Below, piece by piece: positions 42,791 to 56,569 of a stretch of 64,000 nucleotides of DNA; within the stretch, counting starts at the first letter, position 1, and each line of letters starts with the position of its first letter. The notes beneath the pieces are model-generated. The model was not told the origin of the DNA. It made no database searches and saw nothing but the letters and a program-made list of their open reading frames with translations. Location: the NCBI GenBank assembly GCA_029721515.1, contig CM056551.1:25468437-25532436 (forward strand), in the 5' to 3' direction. The stretch is from Synanceia verrucosa. Its lineage: Eukaryota; Chordata; Actinopteri; Perciformes; Synanceiidae. A program made the translations under genes and the position numbers.

Positions 42791-45599
42791 TTAAATAAGA
42801 TCCACTGGTGACAGATATGGTAAACATAAGCTATATGGTTGACTACCTGATTTCAAAAATCCAGCCCTCTATCTATGACCCACTGTTTGTCTCTACGCTG
42901 TAATCCCTTTAGTGTTCAATTAATCCACTCACTGCTGTTCCAACTTTGTATTACACACTGATTGGTATAACCCCTCTCCCCGTAAGCTGTCTGTATCTAT
43001 GTTAGCTCAGCCTGTGGTTTTCGCAGCCTTTACCACCACCTCCACCACCAAACAGGCAGACAGAGGGAGGGAGAGAGAGGAAAGCCGGCCGGGAGGGAGG
43101 GTCGACATCAAATGTGATGAATGCCTTTCTACGGAAAAGCTGTGCGGAATGTCCTTGACTTTAATCAAAACTATTTGTTTTTGGGGCGGCTCGTCTGTTG
43201 TCTCATGCGCTCATGTCCACTGATAGCCTGACATTAATGACACCATAAATCAGGCCAAGTGACGCTGGGATTTTTGGTAATGTTTCAGGGCCGCTGCAGA
43301 GATGGCGGTCATTGAGGAGGAAGAGGAGGAGAGCGAAGAGTCTGTTGGAATGCCAGATTATGTGGGGGTTAACTAGCCCCTCGAGGGAAAAAAAAAACTG
43401 AGCTATACCAGAGCCAAGAAAACCAAAGCTAAGCTGTTTTTAATATGCATGAGATATGTCAGAGACAAGAGTTACATGATCATATTCAGTCCACAATGTT
43501 TTGCACATGAGAAAGAAACATATTTCTTATTAAAAAATACGGCATGGAAATGCATCTTTTCTTACAGCCACATGGTAACATTTGGACTTGAGCAGCATCA
43601 AAGACGGGCCAAGCACGTCTGATAAGCTGTTCTCTGTGGATATGTGAATGCCATGATTCTCTGCTGCACCTCCCTCATCCGTCGCTGTGATAGTCCACCC
43701 GCATAAACACACAAGTCCAGTCTGGGCCAGGATCTAAACAAATCTGACATGATTGATTTGACAGAGGCTATGAGATAAGAGCTCATCGGCCAATGCACTG
43801 TGAATAGAAAGGCCCTGAAACCTTCATACAGTAGGGATGTGCCAAGCAAACACTGCTGCCCATTTGTATGTTTGAGTAGAGGAGGGAAGGCTGAACAGAT
43901 GTTTAGTGTTTCTTAGGGTCAGTCAGTGTAATTCTACCTCAATTAGCTGGGATTTCAGGCATTAAGATGTTCGTTTTTTTGGGCAGTGTGAACTTTCACA
44001 CGCTGAAATTGCTAAGATGATACAGCGTAGTCTGTGGCAGGCTGGTTACTGTGGTCAAGTGCTTATAATACATCATACACTGATGGCGAATATAGATGTT
44101 TTCAGAGGTCAAATATGCTCCAAACATAAAAATGTACTAATGAGCATGTATTGCTCAAATGATACAGCTTTTAAAAGCAGCACAGTAAGTGGCGTGTGGC
44201 TTTTTTTTTTCTTCTCCCTGTCACAGTCAATGCAAAACTAAGGAGCAGTACATAGATCACAATCACAAGAGCTGTTTGGTTGAATCTCACATTGCCAAGA
44301 GAAAGCTATCTCGACAGTGCCTGCCAAAAGGAGTGTGCATTTCTAATCCCTAGATGGCTCATAGGCGCAACAAATCTTATCTATCTACATGCTGTCAAAA
44401 AATGTCACTGCCATATCAAATACAGATGACGATACCTGAAGGAGAGGTGCTGGAGGGAGGGAAAAGGAGAGGAAATATACAACAATGTGCATTTTTACCA
44501 ACACACATACGTACGCGCACACACCTACACAAATACACCGGAGAGACACGGAGCTGTCGTCAGTTGACAAACAAATGACAGACAAATGACATGTTGGAAC
44601 ACCTCCACCAGGCCTGATAGTAATCGCCCTGTGAGATTGTGCCAATGGCGTATCTTATGGAGAGGGGGAGGAGGGGTGAGCCAGGCCTGTGTGTCATTTT
44701 ACACAAACAAAACCTCTGCCAAACACCGGATGTGATTGCTTCCACTGCTGTCAACTGTGTCCAATCTAATCTGTCTGTCAATCTGGGTTGCAGGGAGTCA
44801 GGGCATGGTTTAAAAGAGGAATGATGGAGAGGTGGGACTGGTAAAGAGGGAGAGAAAAGGTGGATTTGTAGTATTGGTCAGAGGATTTGAGTCAAATGCT
44901 GTGGCAGTATGTTTCCTGCTCTGTTATCTACATCTATGTATGAAGCCAGCAGACCACTGCATGTATTGGTGGTGCATCTGTATGTTTGTGTGCACACATT
45001 TAGGTAGAGGTTGCATTGCACAGTGCAGGGTTGGGTGTCATGAATCCAGCAGTGCAGCCAGTGGATAATTGGTATCATGGTCAGACTCTCAGCAGTCTGA
45101 GCTGACCCCAGAGCTGCAACAAAGTGAGGCAGAGAGACAGAGGGACTGAGTGTAACCTAATGACAGAAAGACTCACTACATATATAATAAATACAGCAAC
45201 AGGGGTTATTTATTTATGTATGAGTAAGGATATGAATATTATAATGGTGTCTGTGTGCACTTGTGTCTACATGGGAATGCATGTGTTGCGGGTACCTGCA
45301 CCATTAGTGGCAGCACATGTGCACACATGAGAATGTGCACATGTATTTGAATGACTGAAAATATGTGCAGCAAGGAAACAGTAACATATAATGAGTGCAG
45401 TCAAATTCCTGAATTGTTTCTTCTACTTACATGAAAGAAAAATGTGCAATTTATCTTTAGAATCGGCAATTTTATACACTTACGACTCATCAACGTGTCA
45501 TGGAGGGCAATGCTCTGTGACCTTTGTGTTTCTGTTTGTACGTTAGCGTCAGGCTCAGGACCCTGCTGGTGGATACAGTATAATGTGTGCTTTTCCTTC
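42791..45599. other. Non-coding stretch
   Basis: Almost 3 kb without a supported feature. GA-rich patches lie near 43060-43100 and 43310-43340. An A run lies at 43388-43397. Confidence 0.3.
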
Positions 45600-46000
45600 T
45601 CCCTTAATTCAATCAAGCCCCTCCCATTGCCGTGGCCTCTTTATTCCAATTCGATTAGTGGGCTAAAGCCATCAAGATTTCCTGAACAAAATGAATGCTT
45701 GTATTAATCCCTGCAATTTCCATTTAAAACGTAAGGGCATCGACTTGATTAATAAGGGCTGATGCTGAATAATTACACAGCAAACACGGGGAGGGTTATA
45801 GGAAAAGCACAGCTGGTCCTGCCCCCGAACGCCCTCTGGGAAACCAAAGAACGAGGGGGGGTCAAAGTAAAGCAATGGCAATGACTGAGGTGATGAATCT
45901 CTTAGCTGGCCCCTTATGCAATTAACGAGCAACGCTTCTATTAATTTGGTTCCCCCAGAGTGGTGACTGGTCAGATGTCTCAGGGTCAACGGTCAGGGGT
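45600..46000. promoter_or_regulatory. Candidate conserved non-coding element
   Basis: Dense homeodomain-like sites: TTGATTAAT at 45746-45754, AATAATTACAC near 45767, ATGCAATTAACG near 45917, TCTATTAATTTGG near 45938. Sequence between them is unique. The block looks like an enhancer core. Confidence 0.4.
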
Positions 46001-46109
46001 CGAGAGCAGAGGTCAAGCCAACAACGGCACAGAATGAGATCGAGAGTAAGAAGAGAAAGGGAGACAGAAGGAGATAAAGGAGGAAAAAATGACACCTAAA
46101 TCAAATAAC

Positions 46110-46490
46110 AAATACATTTTAAAGGCTGGGATTGCCTTTAGTTTCTAACATCACCACATTCTGTGCTGGTTTCTATTAATTATTCTGTCAAAAAGGTCTC
46201 CATGAGCATGAGGTATTCATGGATGCAGGTATGAAAGGAAACATCCAGTGCACATTTAATTGGGAGTGATCAATCGTTGCATGCAGTGTTTGAGCATTCA
46301 ATAAAGGCCCAATCAATGTCGGGCTGAGCTGGAGGGAGAGAAGACAAACAATGGCAGCGTTCTTTAAGAAGCAGATTACAAGTTAACATTTATTCGTTGG
46401 AGGTATCGTAAGGCTAACGCAGCCACCGGTGTAATATTAAACCAGTGATCCATCGTCATCCATTACAAATGTCGCATTGATCTCACCCAC
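46110..46490. promoter_or_regulatory. Candidate conserved non-coding element
   Basis: Repeat-free sequence with CTATTAATTATTC near 46172, CATTTAATTGGG near 46253, GTGATCAATCG near 46267 and GCATTCAATAAAGG near 46293. The CAATCA/TGATCAATC wording is compatible with PBX/HOX sites. Confidence 0.4.
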
Positions 46491-49400
46491 ATTGACTTTT
46501 CCCTCCGGTTCTGGGTGGTGGAGAATGTTTTATCCTGCTCTGTGTGCTGCGGTTCATGTACCAAACTTGATTTATTTTCAAAGAGCATGTGGAAAAGGGT
46601 GTGGTAATCACAGCATACTAAGTATTTAATGGCAAAACATCAGTGACCTTAGTACAGATTTTTTTCTTTAGTTTGTATTATATTATTTTCAGTTGTTTGT
46701 ATGATTTTTGTCTGTCTGGGTATTGAACTTTTGCAGTACTGGCACCCAGGATCTGGAACATTAGGTCACAGCCCTGCCTCTATTTTTAAATCTTACCTCA
46801 AATCCTAAATTTACTGAATCACTACTTTCCTCACCAATAATAGCATTTTATTGCTTACAAGTTAGTGCCCTGCCGTGCTTGACCATATGTGAATACTGCG
46901 TATTGAAATGAGCTCTGCAAAAAACATTTGGGTCATAACTCAAAGTCAGAGCCCACTACCCATTATTGACTCTGGATACTCTCATGCTAGACAGCGAGCA
47001 CTTCAAAAGAGGTCCAGCGGCCTCAAGGTTAATGCCGTACCAAATAAAGGGAGAAGTTGTTAAAATTAACACTGTGCCAAGGCAGCTCTGTTTCCCTTTA
47101 GAATATAGGGAGTCTTGATCCTTTTATGTTTGAGAGAAAGCATTCCCACATGTTTTCAAATATGGGGAAAATGCTCCAGGGATGGACTGTCATGGCTGCC
47201 TTCTGCATGGCTTCAAAATACCTCTTTGTTAAGTGGCAGCGGAGGAGGAAATGAAGCCTGACACTATTTTGATTCTGAGAACACCATCCGGACTCGCCCT
47301 GCCCTAACGATTATCATAGTTCTTAAAAGTGTTGCACGCACAGAGGGAAACTCTGAGGTGTGACGGACGATAGTTCAAACTCACGGTTCAACTTTCCTGC
47401 CTTCCTGTTGCAGCACTCCTAATTTCTTCCTCACGTCCACTTTGTGTTCTCGCTTGTCTCTCACTCGCTGGCTTTCTCAGTGTTTATGGTTCTTTTTAAT
47501 TAAAGATCATTTTGTTGTTGTTTGATTCTATTTTACTTCAGTAACAATGATTGCTTAATCAGCCTAAGCAATGGTACAACATCTTGCTGTTTGTGTATGT
47601 TTGAGCTTTTTCTGCTTCGTGCCACAAGTGGATAATTACAGGAGCATGTTTGGGTTTCTGTACAAGCTGTTTGAGTGTATGGTGTTTAATTTGCAGATAC
47701 TGCATTTCTTTCTACATGCCTTTATATTTACTAGTAGATAAGAACCACAACGTGATTTGCCCTTAGCTAATTTTGCCATCTGTTGACAGAAAAGACCCCC
47801 CTCAGTCTAACAGCACTTGAAGTAGAGCAACACAGGGAGAGAAGACTAACCCTAATCAAAAAGACAAAACAACATATGCTTATACTGAGCAGAAGTTCCT
47901 CTCTAATATGCGGTGCCACAGATGACTGACATTGTTTTGTTTTAGCTGCACTTTCCCCATCTGCCAGCAAATAGGCTGGATTCATTACACGAGGACAAGC
48001 CGATCCAGTCAGTATGTGTGCTTTTTTTATGCTCAGAAGTCTGTGTTGAACATAGATGTTGCCGTGTACATCGTGCTTTTGGGATGTGCATGACTAAAGT
48101 ATCGACCTGCTAAGCACTGAGTCCCCTCTTAGGATGCAGAGGACAGTCGAGGTAGAAAAACCAAGGCTCTCATCTCCCCCCCCGTCCACTTCGACTGCAT
48201 CTCTAACTATTGTTCACAGACACAGATCAAGCACCAAGTGGAATGGCAGAGCCAAGGGACTTGGATGGGAGGGGGGCTGGAAAGGGAAGTAGGGGTTTTT
48301 CCTAGTGAAGGATGGAGAGATGGAAGGAAAGCTTGTCTCTATCTGCATCCCTCCTCTTGAAGGCCGACCCGACAGGGTCCTAAGCCTGGCTCAAGGGGCT
48401 TATGCAGATTCAATGACCTTTTTCCCAGGGACCAGATTTTACACTTAAATTACCATTAGAGCGGTGGTCTCCCTTGAGGGGGCTGCAGACCAACCAAACC
48501 CCCCAGTAGGGGTTAAAAGCCACGGTGGCACCGTGTCTGGGCTGCATGCTAAACAATGTGGAACACATGTAAGCTACAGAGCGGCCTCGCCGTTAGCAAC
48601 GAGTCACAAACTGAAGGTGAAGTCGCCGGGAAGGACTGGTCATGTATTACACTTTCTGTGTAAATGTCAGAGGAACTTTGTGATTTTAAGATTCATGTGA
48701 TGAAGAACTGGGACAAAGGTTTGTTCCGGTCCATTGGTGGCTGTATCAAAGTGAATTTGAGCAATCTTTTTATTAGTAGAGAGGGAACTGGAGCAAATTT
48801 TTCCTCCCAGAGTTTTATTCAGGGCATTGTAGTGCTTCGATAGCTCAATAAAACCCATTAAAACGATCCAGAAATTTTGCTCCAGTGTTAGACTGCACAT
48901 TTTGTCATATGCCAACCCTATTTCCTTTAAATCATACGCGGACAAAAGGCACTTGAGATTTCATGGGAGTAGTTTTACAGCACCGATCATGCTAGCGAAG
49001 AAGGACAAGAGAGGAAATGGAAAAACAGCAGAGCGCTGCCCTTATTACTTCCCTCAAACACAAGAGAATGATGGCACCCCTCCCCTGTTCACACTGTAAC
49101 TCCACTACAGCGATACAAGGACATACAAAGTGAACACACACACAATTTCATCTCCTCTTCCTATGGCTGCAGGTTTGTTTGTCTTTAATTCCCTGCTGCA
49201 CGGGGGTAATGGGGACTCTGTGACAGCTGTCATTCTGCTGTGACCTCAACGGACTGCAGATCAGTAGTGGCACGATGATTGTCAGGATCAGGTGTGTGCG
49301 CATGTCTCAGCGTGTGAAGGTGTGTGTAAGACAGAGCGAGAGAGAGAAAGGAGGGAGTTTGCATTTGATGTGAAAATAGTGGTTAAATACTGAAAAGGAC

Positions 49401-49724
49401 TTCCTCCACTCGAAGACCCCCCAGGCCCAACAATATGCCACCACGGATATGTCTTTCCAGCAGGAGACTCGTTCTGACAGCAGGCCAAAACAAGACTCAC
49501 ACACTCATAGGCCGATGTGACACAGGGCATTAGGAGCTGGAAAGGCAAAATCTAAGTAGAGATGGGATAGAGTTGGAAACATTTCCTCCACATATTACAA
49601 GCTTTGATGTCGTGCAGTGAAAATGTGTCTGTAGTTACACCCCAGATTTTTATCATTTTCTTCTTTTTCTTTTGTTTTGCCCATTGCATTGTTACTCTGT
49701 GTGTCAGATCCTTTCTCTCTCCAG
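46491..49724. other. Non-coding stretch
   Basis: Over 3 kb without a supported gene or repeat family. Positions 48460-48950 hold overlapping frames on both strands without similarity. A pyrimidine-rich run at 49711-49724 ends in CCAG, which could act as a splice acceptor. Confidence 0.3.
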
Positions 49725-49840
49725 TTTACTGTAGACGAGCTGTCAGAGAAAGTGAAAGAGGAGGAAAAGGTGCACATGATAGCGGGAGCAGAGCGCGGTC
49801 GACTGCTGCTCCAGGGGTGTTTGTGCTGCAGAGAGCCAAG
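49725..49840 (+). CDS. Possible exon (weak)
   Basis: TTTCTCTCTCCAG precedes and GTGGGT follows this 116-bp stretch. One frame reads FTVDELSEKVKEEEKV and then AERGRLLLQ; a second frame is also open. The first is a plausible charged helix, but no family is recognised and two open frames argue against certainty. If it is joined to the exon at 495-638, the phase requires the second frame. Confidence 0.15.
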
Positions 49841-50044
49841 GTGGGTAGCAGGGTGCGGTTTGTAGTTAATGGTGATTCAGCTTATTGACACGTCAGATCA
49901 GGCTGGGAGGTTGGTGCTCAGTTCAGCGGTCCCACTGGGAGTGGGTGTCTGCGGTCGAAATCCTTGCGTTAGCCCACAGAAAGAAACAGCGGCATGCTAA
50001 AATAAAGGTGGGAAAAATAGAAAGACATGAGGGCGGGTGGTGGT

Positions 50045-50047
<3 letters not shown>

Positions 50048-50079
<32 letters not shown>
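50048..50079. repeat. (CA)n microsatellite
   Basis: About 15 CA units. Confidence 0.95.
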
Positions 50080-50081
<2 letters not shown>

Positions 50082-50407
50082 CAACAGCTCACATCATACT
50101 CTGCCTTTCTCCAACTACACCCTGCCTCCACTCCTTATCATCGCACTCTGAGCTGCCGGGGCCATGCTCACCTCTGATAGGACAGGCTGTCTCCTAGAGT
50201 GAGGGCCGAGGTGTGTGTGTGTGTGTAGGGCCCTGCCATTGTGCATGACTCATCCTAATTGGGAAGGTCTCTGCTCGGCAGCAGATCCTTCTCCTGCTGT
50301 TTCAGCCTGTTTAAAGTGATGAACCCAGGATGAGATCAACAGTCGGACACCACGGCTTTTATTGCCTCTGTGTTTGACCTCGTTCTGTCTTCCTCACCTC
50401 TGCGTAT
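50080..50407. other. Non-coding; short GT run
   Basis: A GT run lies at 50211-50226. No other feature. Confidence 0.4.
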
Positions 50408-50431
50408 GTGTGAGTGAGTGAGTGAGTGAGT

Positions 50432-50459
<28 letters not shown>
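50408..50459. repeat. Compound microsatellite (GTGA)n(GT)n
   Basis: About six GTGA units pass directly into about eleven GT units. Confidence 0.95.
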
Positions 50460-50463
<4 letters not shown>

Positions 50464-53400
50464 ATACATTCACTTCATGGGTTTGTGTGTGTGTAGGGGG
50501 GGAATTCGAAGAACAGCACAATTTGTATTGAGGGTGCCTCTCTCTCTCACACACACACCCACTCACACCCCTCTAAAACGATTATATGTCAGCAATCCAC
50601 ACTATTTGGTTCCTGCTAAAGCTGCTGTGAACTCATCGCACCCATCTGGGGAATTATGCAAGCTGTAAAGCAGGTCTCACCTGCCAACGCACAGCGCAAG
50701 GCCAGCTGGGGGACTGGCCGTCATGTGATAAGTCTGCCCTGACCAGTTCAAAGCTGATTTGGCCAGGGGCTGATACTGGCAGCTAATCAGTTTAGCAATA
50801 CCTAGTAGCAAGAAAGTTCAGGGGAGGTGGAGGAAGAGAATGAGAGGAGTCTGGGAGGGATGAAGGTGCAGGGAAAGAAATCTTTATTTTTATCCCCCCC
50901 ATCATTCTGCTAGCTGCTGATGAACTCTGAGATCTTTAAATTATGTCTACTGAAGGTGGAATATTCAATGCATTCTCTTATTTGGACAATATTTTTTTGG
51001 TTGTTTTGTCTTTGTACTCCAACTTATTGGATATGATATGAAACAATGACAGTGTGGTTGGATTGCCAACTCTTCTGTCTCTCATCGGTTCCCACAGTGC
51101 ATCTGATATCAACATAAACATCCTCAAAATGAAGCTGAAAGTCAGCACTTCGACCTCAACATCATTGCTTCATTTCAAACCTAGTGTGCACCAAACCAAA
51201 ACAACAAAACATGTATCACCATCCAAGTACTCACAGACTGCACTGCGTTTTCCTCCTCTTTATTTTATTGTTCTCATCTGTTTTGTTCTGCTATGCTATT
51301 CTCTCCAGCAGAGGATACATCTGCCAAACTTGTGTAACAACCTTGGAGAATATGGTTTGACCAACTGAATTTGATGCTCCACGAAAGATATGTTCCTGGA
51401 AAAAGACGATGATAGATTTTCAGTTTCCTTACAAACGCTCAAGGCCACACATCCAGAATGGACAGGACTTGGCACACACAGTTGGTAAAAATGGAGTAGT
51501 TTCAAATTGTTACCTGAAGACATCCCCAAACCTTGAATTTTGGTTTTGACCAAGTTCTAACATACGTATTATTTGGATTTCATTCTTACATGTTAAAGAA
51601 AATGTTTGTTTCTGTGTGTGTGTGTGTGTGAGACATCTTTGTGTGTGCAGGCGCTTTGGGTCGATGTAAGCAGTGGTCTTGGCAGAGACCCTCCATCTTC
51701 TTATCCCAGTGGGGAGCAAACTGCAGCCAAACCCAACCTGGGCTTCACAGCCTTCGATAAGCCCTCAAATGGCACAGGCCAAAGGGCCAGAGCGAGAGAA
51801 GCAGTAAAGATACATTTATCAAACTGGTATAGCATAACAGGGTGGTCTGTCTGTGCTTATGTGTTGTGTTGTTGCCTCATGTTTCAAAAATGGGATTTAG
51901 TCCATTCATTGGTTCTTTTGTGCTAATGTATGTGCTCTAAAAATGCTCTTTTCCCTGTCAATACTTTATTTCTGGCTCCCTCATACATCACAAGGCCTCT
52001 CTTACCCGTGTTGATTTTTTTTTCTTTGTCCCCCATCATCAGTCGACATAAATACTCAGTATGTCACAGCAGGCTGTGCTCCGAACGCCCCCTCAGTGCT
52101 TATCTCTTCAAAATGTGAATCTGTTATTCTACTGTAATGGAAACCATGTTGGTAACATCTTAACATATTACATTCACTCAAACACACTGTGAAACTCTAT
52201 CTTACCGCTGTGTCAAAGCTCTTTTTATGCTGCAGGAATGTGGGGGGGATGTGGTGAAACACAACGTTTCGCCCAAAGCGCAAACTCTACGTGAATGCAC
52301 ACACAGACTACAAGGTTCCTTTTTTTATTCTTTATTTATTTCTTCTTTTTTTTTTTGTTTAAGCGGACAATTCAAAAAAAGACTGAAAACACAGGAGTAT
52401 TGTGCGCTTTAATGTTTTGAAGCTCTTGTATGTCTCTCTCTTTACGTTTGCAGACTAGCAGCGGTTCAGATTTCTTGAGGCAATTTGTTTCAGGTAACTG
52501 GAGCTTTCAACTGCAGTTGAGTGTATCCTGGGAACTATTAGGAGAAAAAAAGAGAGTGTTCAAGCTTTTCAAAATGTTGATGGATCCAACATAATGAGCA
52601 TGTAACTGATCACAAAGATAGGCAGATGAGATTTTTTTTGTTCCTTAGGAGCAGCACACTGCCACACAGGAGAAAAGGGAGCCAAACAAAATGCTAGCCA
52701 GCAGTATAGATGTGATGCTAAAGAAGCTCTCAGCAGCACATTGTTATTCACTTACTGCTCCTATTGGGATAGCTACAGGCTGTATACTTTTTTTTTTCTT
52801 GCCAGAAATCTTTGAATTGAGTCAGTGCACAGTCAGCATACTGTAAACTCCAAGCAAGAACAGCCAAACATTCATTTTTGTGCAAATCGTCTTTAAACTG
52901 TGCCAACAAGTTTCAGTCTGTGTTTTAAATCTGGTCAAACTGCTGTGATTTGTGCTTGTATTGCTTATTTGCTCAAGTCTACATGATCACCCCTTAACCT
53001 AGGTATTTTAAACACTTTCTGTTGCCTGTTGGGATAAGGGTATGGTGGCAGAAGAGGGAGGAGGCCCCAGGTAACACATCACTATTTAGGGCATGGATTC
53101 CACGGAGGGCATTGGAGAGACAAGAGGTTGGAACATGTTTTTTTAATGCAGACAGCTCTCATTTAGCCTCCAGTCGTCTAGTCAACTGAGACAGTCATCA
53201 CACTCTGATGTCTCCAATTTAGAGGACATATGGTAATGAGTTTAGACTGACTGACATGACTAAAACTGTTGGGAGGGGAGCCTACAGCTTGGACAGGTGG
53301 GCAGGACTTTGCCAGCAGTCATGGTAGGAATAGATCAGGGTGTTGGTCCCAAGAGCTGATCTGAGGCCAGGTCTGTCACTGAGGTAATTATGGCCATGGT

Positions 53401-55489
53401 TACGGCATCTGGAAAGGCTGATGTTGTTCTGCCGGTAGCCTCATGTCACAAGAATGACCTTGATATTTATTTTTTTTTTACATTTGTGGTTAAGTTGAGA
53501 AGACTTAAACAACAACAATAACTTATCAATATATACATCAGGAAAGTTTGTTTTTTAGGTTTTAGTAGATGCTAACAAACACATTCAGCACTCAGACAAT
53601 AATGCCCCTCCTCATTATTGCCTCGTTCTTCCACCACCTGTGAAATATAATATCCCACCTCCATCATCTTTGCCATGTTAATTAGCTAACTCGCTTCCTT
53701 TAACCCCTCAGTGACCAAACAGAACTTTATCTGACCCCTCAGTTTTACATATGTCATTTACAATTTGCCTCTCACGGATCGTCCTGAAGCGAGCTACCTG
53801 AACAGTCTGCTCTGAAGTCAGGGACACGCTTTGAACACCAACACGTTCACTTTTTCTGCCCTATCGTCCTTTTTCATTTCTTTCTCTCCCACCACCCTCT
53901 CTCCATCATTTATGGCCTCATCCCTGTATCCCTGCTAATGATACAGATTTCACAGGGTGTCAAAGGCATGTCAGAATTAGGCCTCGACATTAATGGTTTG
54001 GCCGCTGGCACAGGAGCATTTATATCAGCCGGGGCAGGTGGATATAGCTGTTGCAGCCATGTATGCTGGATATAGAAAGAGACAAGGAGATGTCCACATG
54101 AGAATGACACAGCTGACACATCGGATCTTTCTATGGGGACTAAAATTGAAATGGTGTGACTGAGTGGCGCTCGTTGAAGACGACATCCTGCATCCCCATC
54201 CCTGCAGTATCCACCCCAATCACACCACCTCACACTGCTGTGATTGATTCTCCGCCCAGGGGCTGTAATCCCTGAACCCTACCTCTCTGCTGGACCCTGT
54301 CTTTCCTCTCTCCCCCCATACCTTCCCTCAGTATCTGCCAGTTGGATGGCATCATCAGCTGCGACAAGAGAATAAATCTGTGAGTGGCCACCGTCGCCTA
54401 GCATCTGAGGGACGCCCATGACAGCTCTCAATAAACTCCCCAAGATTGTTTTTTTTTTTATTCCTCCTTCACTTTTTTAATCTCCAACAGCAGACGTTGG
54501 AATCCTGCTGTCAGCATAACGTGGGCATATTAGCAGGGCTGGCCCCACCTGGACCCGCCGCTCCCCGACCTGTCCCCTCCCTGTAATTATCCCCAAGCCC
54601 CTTTCCCATTAACCTACTCCCTTTGATCCCCACACATGCTGATATTATGCAAAACTGCTGAATAGAGAGACTAGGATAGTGCAAAACAGCACGCAGTTAC
54701 CCATGCTTCTGATTTCCTCACTTATTCTCCTCTTCTTTTACTCTCTATCGCTTCCTATTTATCTGCCTCTTTGTCATGGATTAAATTATTTTCAAAGGAG
54801 ACAGTGAGGGGAAAAAAATCTGAGTGTGAAGGGAAGAGGGATAGAGTTGGGAAAAGAGAAAATACTGGTATTGGACATTTTTACAAGCCATCTAGGATGA
54901 ATAAGGGGACTTGGGGGGAAAAAAAGGTGCCACAAAAGAAGTATTTATTTTAGTCCTTCCTTGCATGTATCAAGTAAAGCGTCTTCATTAGGTCTGGGCC
55001 TGAAAGCAAATATCAGGGTCTGCACAATGCCGAAGGTCTGCGACTGACCTTTCTTTGGTTTTAATCATTGCAACTCTTGACAGCTTAATAAGTTGAAGGT
55101 GCTGGGTTGCAGCCTAACTTAATAAGGCCCACACCAGAGCCTTGGCCACCTATGATTGCTCCCATAAGTCTTAGCACATCTGGTGCTGTGTCCTTGGGTG
55201 AGAGATATTTTCCATAACTTTCCTTATGCTCAGAAGGCGCCATCGCCTTTTATTAAGAACGGGGATGATACAGTACACAGTGTCTCCACAAGGCAGAGCG
55301 TGTCCACGAGGTGTCACACATTCATAATGCCATACCATAGTCACACTATTATCCTTTCGAATGACAACCACACAGCACTAAAGCTCCAGTGCATCGCAGC
55401 GCGCAATGTTTAACTCGTTAAATATTTCGATAATTTACGAGTGTACTTTGTACTGTAAATCACACCAACATATTTACTTCCTCCCTGCT
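50460..55489. other. Non-coding stretch
   Basis: Five kilobases in which no exon, RNA gene or repeat family is recognised. It includes a GT run at 51615-51632, T runs at 52345-52355, 52790-52798 and 53469-53478, and CT-rich patches near 53880-53905. Frames at 51054-51368, 51606-51926 and 53910-54233 show no known domain. Confidence 0.3.
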
Positions 55490-55760
55490 GAAGTATATTG
55501 TTAGGTAGAATATATGCCATCCATATTCCGTGGTTTATTACTCCTATGGATGAATTATCCACCATTTATGATGCACATAAGGTGTATAATTCTATATGCA
55601 GTAAAGTTGGATTTTTATGGAGCTGTAGCATTTCATCCTCCACTCTCAGTCCACAGAGGAACAAATTAATCCATAGCAATGTGAGAACTATTGTTGGTGC
55701 ATTAATTTGAGTTGCTAATCCTTGATCGTTTGTGTTATTTGAGAAAGGTATTGCCTCTTT
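55490..55760. promoter_or_regulatory. Candidate conserved non-coding element
   Basis: Unique-looking A/T-rich sequence with ATGGATGAATTATCC near 55547, TAATCC (OTX/PITX-like) at 55667-55672, GCATTAATTTGAG near 55699, and GCTAATCCTTG near 55714. Two TAATCC sites 50 bases apart make it a candidate for an OTX/PITX-type input. Confidence 0.4.
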
Positions 55761-56569
55761 GCTCGGGATTAAGTATTTCTTTAGCAGATCAGACAATGTG
55801 TGACGAAACAACCTTCAAATAAGTATTTTAGACAAAGTTCATTGATGTTACACTTTTTTTATTACAGTGCTTTTATATGTGCAGTGTATATATTAGTACT
55901 CCAAAAAGATGCTTTACATGCTTTTGGTTTTGAAATGTTTCTTCTGTTGACCTGTACATCAACTCACAATTAAAATTAGTATTTGGATTAGCCACACTAT
56001 CATCTGCTATAACTATTTTTGGCACCTCATAATCTTACAGGATGACAGATTTTTTTCATACAACTAACAACCATTCCACGGCCTTTCAACATGCTGGTAC
56101 TGAGCGATACTCCAGTGTGAAAGACTACAGGCTGAGGTGAGCTGCTATCATTAGCAGTCATATTAATAAAGGGGACGGGGACTTGTTTGATTGGGTTGTG
56201 ACACACAAACCATCAAAGGCCACATCTGGCCACCCACTCATTTTTCAGAACAGATGCAAATCCACTTTATATAACATCTTCATTAGTGTGCTGACCCAGA
56301 GCACCAGTCTGTCTAGCCGCTGACTACAGAAGCCCCTGTGAGCCTTCACAGTCTCCTTGCTGGAGGTCTCAGAGTTTTATTTTTGAATGAGGTACCTACC
56401 TCTCTCTGTTGTATACCTGCAGTTTGATCTCTACCGTGTGTTAGCAGAGAGGCTAATGTAGTAGTTTGAACCCCTTTCTGCTGGAGATATTTTAATGAAC
56501 GCCCTTTGTTTGGGCTTCAGGTTGCCTCTGTGTGACCGTCACAGAAGCGACGCCGAGCCCTCGGTTGAT
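55761..56569. other. Non-coding stretch
   Basis: An octamer ATGCAAAT lies at 56254-56261. No other feature. Confidence 0.35.

Noticed and set aside
45825..45845. Third possible CTCF site around GAACGCCCTCTGGG
   Set aside because: On the minus strand the core lacks two central bases of the consensus, so the match is too poor.
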